A stretch of DNA of 64,000 nucleotides from Oscillibacter sp. 1-3 (GCF_000403435.2 NZ_KE159707.1:359607-423606); one strand, 5' to 3'; counted from the stretch's first letter, positions 25,058-33,765 are shown. Numbers and translations: made by a program. Notes: generated by a model not told the origin, from the sequence alone.

Positions 25058-25783
25058 TTACTCATAGCGCAGATTTTTTGCCATCCACAGTCCAACACCG
25101 AGGAAAAGGAGCGTTTCGATTAGAGCAAACAGCACCACCAGCATATCCGGCTGTGCGCTCATAGCCACCGCAGGCTTAAACATCACAATGAACGGATGCA
25201 CCATCAGAACCGTTGCGGCTGACGGCGCCAGGGCCATCCCGCTCAAAAAACCGGCAACTCCCACGCCAAGAGGAACCCACATATTTTCAAAGCGTGAGGA
25301 AATCAGCACCATAAAGGACAGCACCGGCATGGATGTGATAAACGAAAAGGCCGTAAAGCGGAGCAGCGTTCCCATTTCAAATGTTCCCTGCGGCAGATCG
25401 CTCATACCGATTTTCATGAGCGCCAGATTTTCCAGAGCTACCGCCACAAAGAGCATGACGGTCAAGATCAGGAATTTGCAGAGATACATCCCCGGTACGC
25501 TCATGGGGAGCATATACATTTTTTTGATTGCGCTGCCCTTAAACTCCATGTTGTAGACCATGCAGGAGGCGACAACGATACCGAACAGGTTCAGTATCAT
25601 AATCATGCCGTAAAGCTGGGTCAGCAGTACGTCCATCGGGGCCAGCGGAAGATTGAGCAGCGTATCTTTTCGGACAAGGAAGTTGACAAAGGCATAGGCC
25701 GCGCCTAAAATACCGACAGCCAGCAGCACCGGGATCACCCCTGTCCGCTTTTCTTTCCGCAGTTCGATTACAAGCGCCCTCAT
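25058..25783 (-). CDS. LanE-type ABC permease (lantibiotic immunity)
   Basis: 241 residues, six hydrophobic segments, beginning MRALVIELRKEKRTGVIPVL, a LanE/MutE-like N-terminus. The start overlaps the ATPase stop by four bases (ATGA), so the order is LanF-LanE-LanG. Confidence 0.83.
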   Translation of the reverse strand: MRALVIELRKEKRTGVIPVLLAVGILGAAYAFVNFLVRKDTLLNLPLAPMDVLLTQLYGMIMILNLFGIVVASCMVYNMEFKGSAIKKMYMLPMSVPGMYLCKFLILTVMLFVAVALENLALMKIGMSDLPQGTFEMGTLLRFTAFSFITSMPVLSFMVLISSRFENMWVPLGVGVAGFLSGMALAPSAATVLMVHPFIVMFKPAVAMSAQPDMLVVLFALIETLLFLGVGLWMAKNLRYE

Positions 25784-26544
25784 AGCTTTGCCCTCTGCTT
25801 TCTGGCGGCGTTGTCCTGTTCCACGATGGAGAGGAACACATCTTCCAGGTTATCGGCGGACATTCCTGCCTGCCTTGCGCTGTGCCGCAGATCGTCCAGG
25901 CTGCCCTCAAACAGCAGCCGTCCATGATTGAGGATGCCGATGTCGTCCGCCATCAGCTCAATTTCCGACAGCATATGAGAGGAAATGAGGATGGTGCAGT
26001 CGTACAGATCAGGCAGGGATTTTACCAGATTGCGAATTTCATGGATGCCGGAGGGGTCAAGGCCGTTGGTCGGTTCGTCCAGAATGAGGATAGGCGGACG
26101 GCCCAGCAGCGCCCCGGCGAGGCCAAGCCGCTGTTTCATACCCAGGGAATACTTCTTTGCGAGGCGATCTCCAAATTCGGACAGCCCTACCAGCTCCAGG
26201 GCGTCCTCCACGGTGTTTTGACCCAGGCCCAAAATCCGGCGTATCACATCCAGATTTTCCCGGCCCGTCAGGTTGGCGTAGAACGAGGGGGCCTCAATGA
26301 AAGAGCCGATCTCCCGCAGAATTTTCAGCCGGTCGTTGGGAAACTGCTTCCCATCAATGATGAAACGGCCCTTTGTGGGGGCGGTCAGCCCCAGGAGCAT
26401 CTTCATGGTGGTGGATTTGCCCGCTCCGTTTGGGCCGAGAAAACCGTAAATACTGCCCCTGCGGACGTGGATAGAAACATGGTTGACGGAGGTGAAACTT
26501 TTGTATTTCTTCGTCAACTGCTCTGTGGCGATGATATAGTCCAT
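25780..26544 (-). CDS. LanF-type ABC ATPase (lantibiotic immunity)
   Basis: ATG 26544 has AAAGGAG eight bases upstream; the GTG at 26550 is less well placed. 254 residues with Walker A GPNGAGKST, signature YSLGMKQRLGLAGALL, Walker B ILILDEPTNGLDP and H-loop ISSHMLSEIE. The BcrA/NisF/MutF subfamily energises LanEG export. Regulation is probably by the response regulator at 27503, given the paired upstream boxes. Confidence 0.92.
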   Translation of the reverse strand: MDYIIATEQLTKKYKSFTSVNHVSIHVRRGSIYGFLGPNGAGKSTTMKMLLGLTAPTKGRFIIDGKQFPNDRLKILREIGSFIEAPSFYANLTGRENLDVIRRILGLGQNTVEDALELVGLSEFGDRLAKKYSLGMKQRLGLAGALLGRPPILILDEPTNGLDPSGIHEIRNLVKSLPDLYDCTILISSHMLSEIELMADDIGILNHGRLLFEGSLDDLRHSARQAGMSADNLEDVFLSIVEQDNAARKQRAKL

Positions 26545-26604
26545 AGACACATCTCCTTTCTGCCCCTATGGTACAGCATCAACCTGACTTCTACATTCTC
26601 GCGT

Positions 26605-26625
26605 CCTTACTTTTACCTTACTTTT
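26605..26625 (-). promoter_or_regulatory. Paired 11-bp boxes upstream of lanFEG
   Basis: Reading on the minus strand, AAAAGTAAGG occurs twice with an 11-bp period (26605-26614 and 26616-26625), about 60 bp before the LanF start. This is the geometry of an OmpR-family activator site. The cognate regulator is likely encoded at 27503. Confidence 0.55.
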
Positions 26626-26636
26626 TCATAATGGCG

Positions 26637-26665
26637 TTCACAAAGCGGGTGGGCCGTGTTATAAT
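26637..26665 (+). promoter_or_regulatory. Promoter for 26714 gene
   Basis: TTCACA and TATAAT separated by 17 bp, 48 bp upstream of the ATG. Confidence 0.6.
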
Positions 26666-26713
26666 CAAGTTGCAAGTTGACAAATCGGAGTTAATAATAA
26701 GGAGGAGACTGAA

Positions 26714-27418
26714 ATGCTGGAATTGTACGATATACCACTCACCTACAGAGAAGGTACGTACCGTGTGATTGATTTTAGTAAGGACATTGACAGAGATGGC
26801 GTTATCTCCTTTGACTATGACACACAGTATCAAATGCTTGAATATGACATTCCTGTTGGGAAAGAGCGGCGTGAGATGACTCTGTACAGCGTACCGGAGG
26901 ATGAATTCATTCGGACGCTGCGTGCCGTCTATGACAAGGATGGAACACTTCAGAAGATCACAGCTGTGCTTGAGGGCTGCGAAACACTTTTATACATCCG
27001 CTATGAAAGCGAGGAGGATGCTAAGGAGAAAATTCGGAAATTTGCTATCCGAAATGCAGATGTCATAATCGAGCAGATTCAACAATGCACAGATGCTATA
27101 GCAAGGCTTTTTATCGACTACTACTGTGACAGCGATAACATGGATTACCATGCAGTGGTTGGCACTGCGGCGCAAATGGAGGAGGTAAGACAGAAAGGGC
27201 TTTATGAGGATTCCTGCGACTATTCCGGCAACTACTCGTCTGAATATATGGAAGGCGACGATAGGATGCTGATTACGATGGTGCGCTGTGCCGAGGGGCA
27301 TCCGTCAGAAAATTTTCGGTATGCCATAGAAATCATGTCGCAGCATATTGAGAAATATGCTTTGGAAGCGTTACACAAGACGGAGGATTTCAAATTTATC
27401 TGTGCGGAATATGATTAA
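26714..27418 (+). CDS. Unknown cytosolic protein (234 aa)
   Basis: ATG 26714 follows AAGGAGG. Acidic soluble protein without signal or membrane segment. The N-terminal part is beta-rich (VISFDYDTQYQMLEYD), the C-terminal half helical, with paired Cys (residue 147 region and near the C-terminus). Codon use is more AT-rich than the ICE backbone, as for the rest of the cargo. No family recognised. It sits divergently from lanFEG and before the two-component genes. Confidence 0.6.
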   Translation: MLELYDIPLTYREGTYRVIDFSKDIDRDGVISFDYDTQYQMLEYDIPVGKERREMTLYSVPEDEFIRTLRAVYDKDGTLQKITAVLEGCETLLYIRYESEEDAKEKIRKFAIRNADVIIEQIQQCTDAIARLFIDYYCDSDNMDYHAVVGTAAQMEEVRQKGLYEDSCDYSGNYSSEYMEGDDRMLITMVRCAEGHPSENFRYAIEIMSQHIEKYALEALHKTEDFKFICAEYD

Positions 27419-27502
27419 GAAACGAGTGAAAATAGCGGAAAGAAAAGTGTTATCATGCGTGAGAAATGATGTCAATTTTCCGTTTATTGGGGAGACACTA
27501 CG

Positions 27503-28204
27503 ATGGACAATTCTTTTTTACACAGCAAAAAGCTCCTGCTGGTCGATGACGAGCCGGAGCTTTTGACAATGGTATCAGCTATTTTAGCGGACGAGGGTTT
27601 TTCGCGCCTTGTGACCGCCGCCAATGTGAAAGAGGGAATTGCCGCCGCCAAAGCGGAAAAACCTGATTTAGCGATTTTGGATGTGATGCTTCCGGACGGC
27701 GACGGCTTTTCCCTGATGGAGCAGATACGCGCGTGGACGGATATTCCCGTGATTTTTCTGACGGCCCGTGACGAGGCGGCGGACAAACTGGCGGGGCTGG
27801 GCCTTGGAGCGGACGATTATATCGCAAAACCCTTTCTGCCCCAGGAATTTCTGCTGCGGGTTTACGCCGTTCTGCGCCGGTGCTACAAAGAGGACGCAGC
27901 CGTTTTGAAGCTGGATAGCTGTACGGTAGATTTCAGCCGGGCCGAAGTGGATAAGGGCGGTGAGATACTTCCCTTGACAGCGATGGAGCATAGGCTGCTG
28001 GAAACTCTTGCGAAGAATGAGGGTCGCATTGTGACCGTGGACACGCTTTGCGAGGCCCTATGGGGCGACAATCCTTTTGGCTATGAAAACAGCTTGAACG
28101 CCCATGTGCGGCGCGTCCGGGAGAAAATCGAGGCAGACCCGTCAAAGCCAGTCTCCCTGCTGACAGTCAAAGGGCTGGGCTATAAGCTGCTGGCGAGGAA
28201 ATAA
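27503..28204 (+). CDS. OmpR-family response regulator
   Basis: 233 residues: receiver domain with DDE near 13-15, phosphorylation Asp in LAILDVMLPDGDGF (about D54) and Lys in YIAKPF (about 107). The C-terminal winged helix has LTAMEHRLLETLAKN and SLNAHVRRVREKIE. The start follows GGGGAG. The partner kinase is at 29115. It probably controls the divergent lanFEG operon. Confidence 0.92.
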   Translation: MDNSFLHSKKLLLVDDEPELLTMVSAILADEGFSRLVTAANVKEGIAAAKAEKPDLAILDVMLPDGDGFSLMEQIRAWTDIPVIFLTARDEAADKLAGLGLGADDYIAKPFLPQEFLLRVYAVLRRCYKEDAAVLKLDSCTVDFSRAEVDKGGEILPLTAMEHRLLETLAKNEGRIVTVDTLCEALWGDNPFGYENSLNAHVRRVREKIEADPSKPVSLLTVKGLGYKLLARK

Positions 28205-28227
28205 TGCGTGGGGGATAAACAAGGGCC

Positions 28228-29091
28228 ATGAAAAAAAGCCATTCCAAAACACATTTGCTTTTCTATGTCCTGATAACAATGCTGCTTGCCTTGATCGTAT
28301 GGACGATTTGGGGAAATACAGCGCTAATGGCAAATTCAATTACTCTTTCCGGCAATCAGATACCCTCGGAGTTTTCCGGGTTTAGAATTGCACAGATTTC
28401 TGATCTGCATAACGCTGAATTTGGAGAAGAAAACTCGAATTTATTAAACAGCCTTTCCGAGAGCAAGCCGGATATGATTGCAATAACGGGCGATCTGGTA
28501 GATGCACAGCATACGAACATAGATGTTGCTCTTTCTTTTGCTGAAAAGGCGGTTCAAATTGCGCCGGTCTATTATGTGACGGGCAATCACGAAGCCAGCC
28601 TGTCACAGTACAGTGAGCTTAAAACAGGTCTTGAAGCCGTTGGCGTGATCGTTCTTGAGGACAAAGCAATACAGCTTGAACACAATGGCTGTATTGTCAC
28701 TTTGATGGGACTTTCAGACCCTAATTTTACAATCAAAAGTAATATCTTCGATGAAGTCCCCGCTATTATAAGCACCAAGTTGAATGACCTGATGGAAGAT
28801 AAGGCTGGCTATACGATTTTGCTTTCACACAGGCCGGAATTGTTTGATACCTATGTAAGCTGTGGTGTTGATTTAGTTTTAAGCGGTCACGCACACGGCG
28901 GGCAATTTCGGCTGCCGCTGATTGGCGGGCTGGTTGCGCCCAATCAGGGATTTTTCCCAAGGTACGATGCTGGCCTATATACAAACGGCGGCACAAATAT
29001 GGTTGTCAGCCGTGGTCTTGGAAACAGTATCATACCGCTTCGTTTCAATAATCAGCCTGAAATCGTATTAGTGGAGCTTACGGCAGATTGA
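28228..29091 (+). CDS. Membrane-anchored metallophosphoesterase
   Basis: 287 residues: one N-terminal membrane anchor (about 11-30), then calcineurin-like motifs DLH (QISDLHNAEFG), GDLVDA, GNHEAS, LLSHRPE and GHAHGGQ. It resembles YkuE/YaeI-type phosphoesterases that act on the outer membrane face or on lipid substrates. Its place between regulator and kinase genes of a lantibiotic-response module is unusual and suggests an envelope-stress role. Confidence 0.85.
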   Translation: MKKSHSKTHLLFYVLITMLLALIVWTIWGNTALMANSITLSGNQIPSEFSGFRIAQISDLHNAEFGEENSNLLNSLSESKPDMIAITGDLVDAQHTNIDVALSFAEKAVQIAPVYYVTGNHEASLSQYSELKTGLEAVGVIVLEDKAIQLEHNGCIVTLMGLSDPNFTIKSNIFDEVPAIISTKLNDLMEDKAGYTILLSHRPELFDTYVSCGVDLVLSGHAHGGQFRLPLIGGLVAPNQGFFPRYDAGLYTNGGTNMVVSRGLGNSIIPLRFNNQPEIVLVELTAD

Positions 29092-29114
29092 CAGGCAAAG
29101 GGGTGAAATAACCG

Positions 29115-30488
29115 ATGAAAGCATTTGGAAAATATATCGCAAAATATCTTCTCTCCTTTTTTGCCTTTGCGCTGGTGCTCCTGCTTGTCAACATTCTGGC
29201 GTTTGCTTTGACGTTCGGAGGTATCGTATTCAGGGAATACGGTTCGGCATCACCGGCAAATATGTTAGAGGCCGTGGCCGCTGATCTGTCAGCATCCGGC
29301 ATATCGGAAGAAAGGTTGCAAGAATTAAACCGCAATCAGATTTGGGCTATGCTATTGGATGCAAGCGGGCGCTGTATTTGGGAGGTATCTTTGCCGGAAG
29401 AAATACCGACACAGTACACCATTCAGAATGTGGCCGTGTTCTCGAAAGGCTATCTGCAAGACTATCCTGTTTTTGTGCGGAACACAGATAATGGTCTGTT
29501 GGTGTTGGGCTACCCAAAAGACAGCTTTATGAAGCTGACAGGAAACTATTTCCCAATACGGGCAATCAGGATTTTCCCGCTCTTTGTAACCGGCATCCTG
29601 GCAATAGACATCGTGCTTCTGTTTTTGGTCTACTACTTCTCAAAAAGAAGAATTGCAGAAAATACGGAGCCGATTATGGCCTCTATTAAAACACTGTCCG
29701 CTGGCAAACCTGTTGATCTGTCCATTCGGGGCGAGTTGTCGGAAATTGCGGATAGCGTTAATCAGGCATCCCAGGTGTTGAGCAGACAAAACCAGGCCCG
29801 CGCCAACTGGATCAGCGGCGTTTCTCACGACATCCGTACACCGCTCTCTATGATTATGGGATACGCCCAGCGGATTGCCGGAGATCACGGGGCCAGTGGG
29901 AATATTCAGCAGGAGGCAGAAATCATCCGGGCGCAGAGCGCAAAAATCAAAGACTTGGTGCAGGACTTGAATTTAGTGTCGCAGTTGGAATATGAAATGC
30001 AGCCGCTCCATAAAGAGCCGGTACGCCTGTCCAAACTGTTGCGCTCTTATGCGGCGGATTTGCTTAATGCAGGTATCGGTGAGAAACATTCTATTGGGGT
30101 TGATGTTTCTTCCGAAGCGGAAACCGCAGTTATAGAGTGTGACGCCCGTTTGATTTCGCGGGCTATCGGTAACTTGGTGCAGAACAGCATCAACCACAAT
30201 CCGCAGGGGTGCGATATTTTCCTGTCCCTTGATTGTTCATCGGAAGATGTTTCAATCACAGTTGCGGACAATGGCGTGGGTATGTCCGCTGAAAAATTGC
30301 GGGAATTGGAAGAAAAGCCACACTATATGGAAAGCACCGATGAACGGCTGGACTTACGGCATGGGCTGGGGCTACTGCTTGTACGGCAAATCGTAGAGGC
30401 GCACGATGGGATAATGAAGATCGAAAGTACGCCGCAAAGTGGATATAAAACAATTTTGACATTTCGCTGGCCGCGTTCTCTCAAGTGA
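29115..30488 (+). CDS. Sensor histidine kinase
   Basis: 457 residues with two membrane helices (about 11-35 and 160-178) flanking an extracellular sensor of about 125 residues. HAMP-like linker, H-box SHDIRTPLSM, N-box NLVQNSINHN, then VADNGVGMS and GLGLLLV. Pairs with the regulator at 27503. The sizeable extracellular domain suggests direct ligand sensing, unlike the small BceS-type sensors. Confidence 0.9.
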   Translation: MKAFGKYIAKYLLSFFAFALVLLLVNILAFALTFGGIVFREYGSASPANMLEAVAADLSASGISEERLQELNRNQIWAMLLDASGRCIWEVSLPEEIPTQYTIQNVAVFSKGYLQDYPVFVRNTDNGLLVLGYPKDSFMKLTGNYFPIRAIRIFPLFVTGILAIDIVLLFLVYYFSKRRIAENTEPIMASIKTLSAGKPVDLSIRGELSEIADSVNQASQVLSRQNQARANWISGVSHDIRTPLSMIMGYAQRIAGDHGASGNIQQEAEIIRAQSAKIKDLVQDLNLVSQLEYEMQPLHKEPVRLSKLLRSYAADLLNAGIGEKHSIGVDVSSEAETAVIECDARLISRAIGNLVQNSINHNPQGCDIFLSLDCSSEDVSITVADNGVGMSAEKLRELEEKPHYMESTDERLDLRHGLGLLLVRQIVEAHDGIMKIESTPQSGYKTILTFRWPRSLK

Positions 30489-30508
30489 TGTATTTTACAA
30501 ATAATCAT

Positions 30509-30536
30509 AAACACTTGCTTCTGGTGAGTGTTTTAT
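30509..30536 (+). terminator. Terminator of kinase operon
   Basis: AAACACT pairs with AGTGTTT around an 11-nt loop, followed by a T-rich run (TTTTATTT). Confidence 0.6.
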
Positions 30537-30597
30537 TTCTCGAAAACGCTTTGAGAGCAGGACGGAGAAACGGGAAAACGCTAACGTAGCAAGCATA

Positions 30598-30617
30598 GGG
30601 AGTGTGGCCACACTCCC
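30598..30617. repeat. Perfect 20-bp palindrome
   Basis: GGGAGTGTGGCCACACTCCC, no loop. Could be a protein-binding dyad or cruciform. Confidence 0.7.
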
Positions 30618-31022
30618 GAAAAACGGCCAAATCCGGCCCCTGTCGGGCCGTGTCCGTTTTTGCTTGTTGGGATAATCCCAAACCCTTATGAAGAACGTAA
30701 ACGGCAACCACAGAAATAATGCGGATGCAACGATGTATTTTCGTCAGGGTAATCCCAAAAAATCTGCATCAAGACCCGAGAACAGCAAGAGGAAAAATTT
30801 ATGGGTCAGGCGTAGAAAAAGCAACTCCCGGAGGTATTGAAAACACAGATTTTTTTCGTGGGTGTCGGAGAGTGGCGAGGTGTTTATATCTGTTTCCCCG
30901 AAAATTGGGGTAACTCTTTCTACATAGCCCCTCCGGCACTTTGACTGACAGCCCTAAACAAGCTCACCAGCCTACGCATTTAGGCCCTGTCCAGCGGCCT
31001 GTTTTCAGGGCTTCCAGGTGGC

Positions 31023-31091
31023 GGTCAGATAGGGGGTAATACGATTTGACCTGCACCCTCGAAAATGAACTTCTAACTGCGTAGAAACGGG
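31023..31091 (+). repeat. 69-bp direct repeat, copy 1
   Basis: It matches 31178-31246, same length, no net gaps, about three quarters identical. Shared core AATACGATTTGAC, then TCTAAC.GCGTA.AAACGGG. Spaced 155 bp apart. Confidence 0.7.
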
Positions 31092-31177
31092 AGAGGAAAG
31101 CCCTGCGGCCAATATAGGGCTGCTATGTAACGCTTTAGGAGCAAAACGGCCCTGTTATTGCAAGGGTTTCCGGCTGT

Positions 31178-31246
31178 GGTCAATAGGGAGGCAATACGAT
31201 TTGACTTGAACCTGTCAAAACGGGCCTCTAACGGCGTACAAACGGG
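31178..31246 (+). repeat. 69-bp direct repeat, copy 2
   Basis: Second copy; see 31023-31091. Iteron-like candidates beside the decayed replication gene. Confidence 0.7.
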
Positions 31247-31252
31247 CAAAAA

Positions 31253-31293
31253 GCCAGGACAGGAGGCCGACACCCCGGCGCTTCTGTCCTGGC
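31253..31293. repeat. Inverted repeat, strong stem
   Basis: GCCAGGACAG pairs with CTGTCCTGGC, extended inward with mismatches. A stable hairpin without T tract. Confidence 0.65.
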
Positions 31294-31323
31294 TTATTCT
31301 GATCTGCAAAGCTGTGCTGTCAC

Positions 31324-31347
31324 GCAAGAGGGCCGCGGCCCTCTTGC
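31324..31347. repeat. Perfect 24-bp palindrome
   Basis: 12-bp arms GCAAGAGGGCCG and CGGCCCTCTTGC, no loop. Confidence 0.75.
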
Positions 31348-31350
31348 GGC

Positions 31351-31399
31351 ACCCGCTGGAAGCGTACACCCGCTTCGCGTCTGTACGCTTCCAGCGGGT
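31351..31399. repeat. 18-bp perfect stem, 13-nt loop
   Basis: ACCCGCTGGAAGCGTACA pairs perfectly with 31382-31399. It lies 3 bp after the palindrome, so the two form a double structure. Confidence 0.75.
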
Positions 31400-31654
31400 C
31401 AGATAACGGTCATGATAACCCCTGCTGCTATATGACCGCTCTGCTTCTCCCTTCCGTTCCATTCCTTTCCGGCGGCTTTGCCGCCCATTTCCCCAGGGAG
31501 GGGGGTAAGGGAAAGGATAGGAAAGGAATGGGTACTTGATAAATCTTTAATTGATTTTTCTGTATTTACTTCTATCTTTATTTTATTGCGTCGGATTTAC
31601 CTACGTTGGATTTTCCGACATTGGTTTTCCCGACGCAGGTTATTCCAATGCCGG

Positions 31655-31963
31655 TTAATCGGACGGCAACTGGGGTTCTTCGTAGATGGTGTATTCCGCT
31701 CCCCGCAGCCGTCCCCGGCTGTCCCGCTCTCTTGTCCGTACGATATATCCAGCCTGTTCCAGCTCGTGAACGGCTTGGCGGATAGCGTCAATCTGCTCCC
31801 GGTTGATATAGGCCAGCCCTTGCAGGGTGTAGTCCCACTTTTCCGGGAGGCTAAGCATCTGCGACAGCAGACCCTTGGCCTTTAGGGACAACTCCCGGTT
31901 CCGCAGATGGTGGTTGGACATGACTGTGTAATTTGTGTTCTTTGCGATATGAAATACTGTCAT
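31655..31963 (-). pseudogene. Decayed replication-initiator-like gene (N-terminal 102 residues)
   Basis: ATG 31963 has AAAGGAG. The N-terminus (NYTVMSNHHLRNRELSLKAK, then GLLSQMLSLPEKWDYT and AEYTIYEEPQ) is that of RepA-like winged-helix proteins on IMEs (DUF6017 group). The frame stops at LPSD. Directly after, another frame encodes VGKTNVGKSNVGKSDAIK, and a third frame encodes EVNTEKSIKDLSSTHSFP and GEMGGKAAGKE. That is the tail expected of such proteins. Two frameshifts and loss of the distal domain indicate a pseudogene extending to about 31400. Confidence 0.7.
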
Positions 31964-32034
31964 TTCTGCTCCTTTCAGCGCATATAGCGGTGCCCTCGAC
32001 CAGATTGGGCAGAGAACACCGCTTTTGTGTTTTC

Positions 32035-32059
32035 GTACATACCATGCTTGCCTGCCGCC
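32035..32059 (+). repeat. Right-end copy of recombinase leader sequence
   Basis: GTACATACCATGCTTGCC and GCCGCC match the complement of 22468-22493 except one deleted base, about 55 bp from the right junction. Confidence 0.6.
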
Positions 32060-32111
32060 CATCCCCATTGATTTTCCTATGTTTTTGGAAGTATCGTTAT
32101 CTAACGCCGCC

Positions 32112-33615
32112 TTTCGACCGTCCAGATTTTAACCGTATGCTGGACGACATCGAAGCGGGCAAAATTGATGTGGTCATCACAAAGGATTTATCCAGGCTGG
32201 GCCGCGACCATTTGAAGGTGGGGCATTTTACAGAAATTTACTTTCCGATGAAGAATGTCCGCTATATCGCGGTCAACGACTGCGTGGACACCGCCAACAA
32301 GAACAACGACATAGCGGCGCTGAAAAACGTCATGAACGAGTTTTACAGCCGGGACAATTCCCGCAAAATCCGTTCGTCCATACGGGCCAGGGCAAAGGCA
32401 GGGCTTTACCGTTCATCCTTTAATCCCATCGGCTACCGCAAGGCCCCGGATAACCACAATAAGCTGATTGTGGACGAGGAAACGGCATGGATCGTGAAGC
32501 GGATATTCGAGTATGCCAATGCTGGTATGGGGCCGAACAAAATCGCCACGTTATTCCGTCAAGAGCAAGTGCCCTGTCCCTCCTGGTGGCTCCATCAACG
32601 AGGGGAGAAACAGTATCAGAAACGCTTTGAAAATCCGGCTAATAAATATGAGTGGTCGCACACTGTAATTCGGGGTATCATCGGAAATCCCGTTTACCTC
32701 GGCCATACAGTGATGTGCAAAACAGAGGTCGTGTTTAAGGTCGGAAAATACAAAAAAGTTCCAGAAACCGAGCAGATACGGGTGGACAACACCCATGAGC
32801 CGCTGGTGTCACAGGAAGTCTTTGACGGGGCAAATGCTAAAATTTTGAGCCGACGGCGTGACACTACGGATAATTTTGTATCTATTTTTTCCGGGCTGGT
32901 GAAGTGTGGGACGTGCGGGAAGGCGCTGGGCCTGCGCTACTGGACGGGAAAGAGGCACAGGGTTTACGTCTGTACCACCTATGCCCATAACACGAAAGCG
33001 TGTACCGACCACCGCATTTTTTACGATGACCTGTACGACGCGGTTTTGGCCGACATCCAGTACCACGCCCAGCTTGCCTATGAGGACAGGGACAAGGCCG
33101 TTGCCCTGGCAATCAGGATGAACGACAAAGCGGAGGGCAGCAGGGCAAAAAGCAGCGAGGGAAAGCTGAAGCAGGCCCGGAAACGCTATGATGAAGTGAC
33201 CAGGATGTTCGACCGGCTGTATGAGGATTCCCTGTCCGGGCGTATCTCCAACGACAATTTCACCCGGCTGGTGGACAAGTATCAGGCGGAGCAGGCCCAG
33301 CTTCTGGAGCAGATCGACGCGCTGGAGCGGGCCATGCAGGAGGTCAGGGATACCCGGCAGAACGCCGTACAGTGGGCCGACCTGATGGCGGAGTACGCCG
33401 GTATCCAGGAATTGACCGCCGAAAACCTCAATCTCCTTGTAGAGCGTATTGAGGTTTTTGACCGGGCGGCGACAGATGACGGAGTGGAGCAGACCATCCG
33501 TATCTGTTACCGCTTCGGCGGTTACATAGGGGAGCGGTGTTTCAGGGCAAGGGTGCTGAAACATCCCTCCCGAAAGAGGGGGGCGGACGATGAAAAAGCA
33601 TTACTTGTATCTTGA
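32112..33615 (+). pseudogene. Outer element serine recombinase, 3' fragment
   Basis: From TTC 32113 the frame reads FDRPDFNRMLDDIEAG and VVITKDLSRLGRDH, continuing through the recombinase domain, zinc ribbon (CGTCGKALG, then CTTYAHNTKAC), coiled coil and DUF4368-like end. It lacks the N-terminal 56 residues including the catalytic Ser, which lie at 20541. The upstream part of this frame is inner-element DNA. The fragment has no own ribosome site and should be inactive until the inner element leaves. Confidence 0.9.
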
Positions 33616-33748
33616 TGAAGCGGAGTGGCGGCGGCTGGTGTTCTATCTGAACGAGTTCCGCAACAAGCTGATCGCCCAGGGCCGCTACACCGACTGCATG
33701 GATGAATTGCTGGTAAAGACAATCAGCGCAAAGACAGTAAAAATATGA
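33590..33748 (+). CDS. Conserved 52-residue microprotein, paralogue of 3125-3277
   Basis: ATG 33590 lies in GGGCGGACG-ATG and overlaps the recombinase end. It encodes MKKHYLYLDEAEWRRLVFYL, then NEFRNKLIAQGR and ELLVK. Similarity to the ICE copy at 3125 (RNKL.AQGR and ELL.K at equal spacing) supports both as genes. Its last codons overlap the ATGATG preceding tnpV. Function unknown. Confidence 0.65.
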   Translation: MKKHYLYLDEAEWRRLVFYLNEFRNKLIAQGRYTDCMDELLVKTISAKTVKI

Positions 33749-33765
33749 TGATGGAGGTATTTATC

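Larger units (their letters stand above)
30537..31654. other. Structured non-coding region of inner element (about 1.1 kb)
   Basis: No intact gene supported on either strand. It holds a palindrome, two 69-bp direct repeats and three strong inverted repeats, listed separately, ending at a decayed replication gene. The density of repeats suggests a former replication or transfer origin. Confidence 0.6.
20711..32114 (+). mobile_element. Inner inserted element (about 11.4 kb) within the recombinase gene
   Basis: The core TTT is present at both junctions (20708-20710 and 32112-32114). The inverted 11-mer GTAAGATAGCG (20718-20728) and CGTTATCTAAC (32095-32105, 9 of 11 matching) lie 6-7 nt inside each core, as expected for serine-recombinase att sites. 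It carries its own intact recombinase at the left end, TnpW, HTH and sigma regulators and lantibiotic-immunity genes. No relaxase was seen, so it is transposon-like rather than an IME. Confidence 0.88.

Noticed and set aside
31555-31660. Several TAA/TAG codons in frame after the RepA-like N-terminus, suggesting stop-codon reassignment
   Set aside because: Other genes here use TAA and TAG as ordinary stops, and the expected tail is found in other frames, so frameshifts explain it better.
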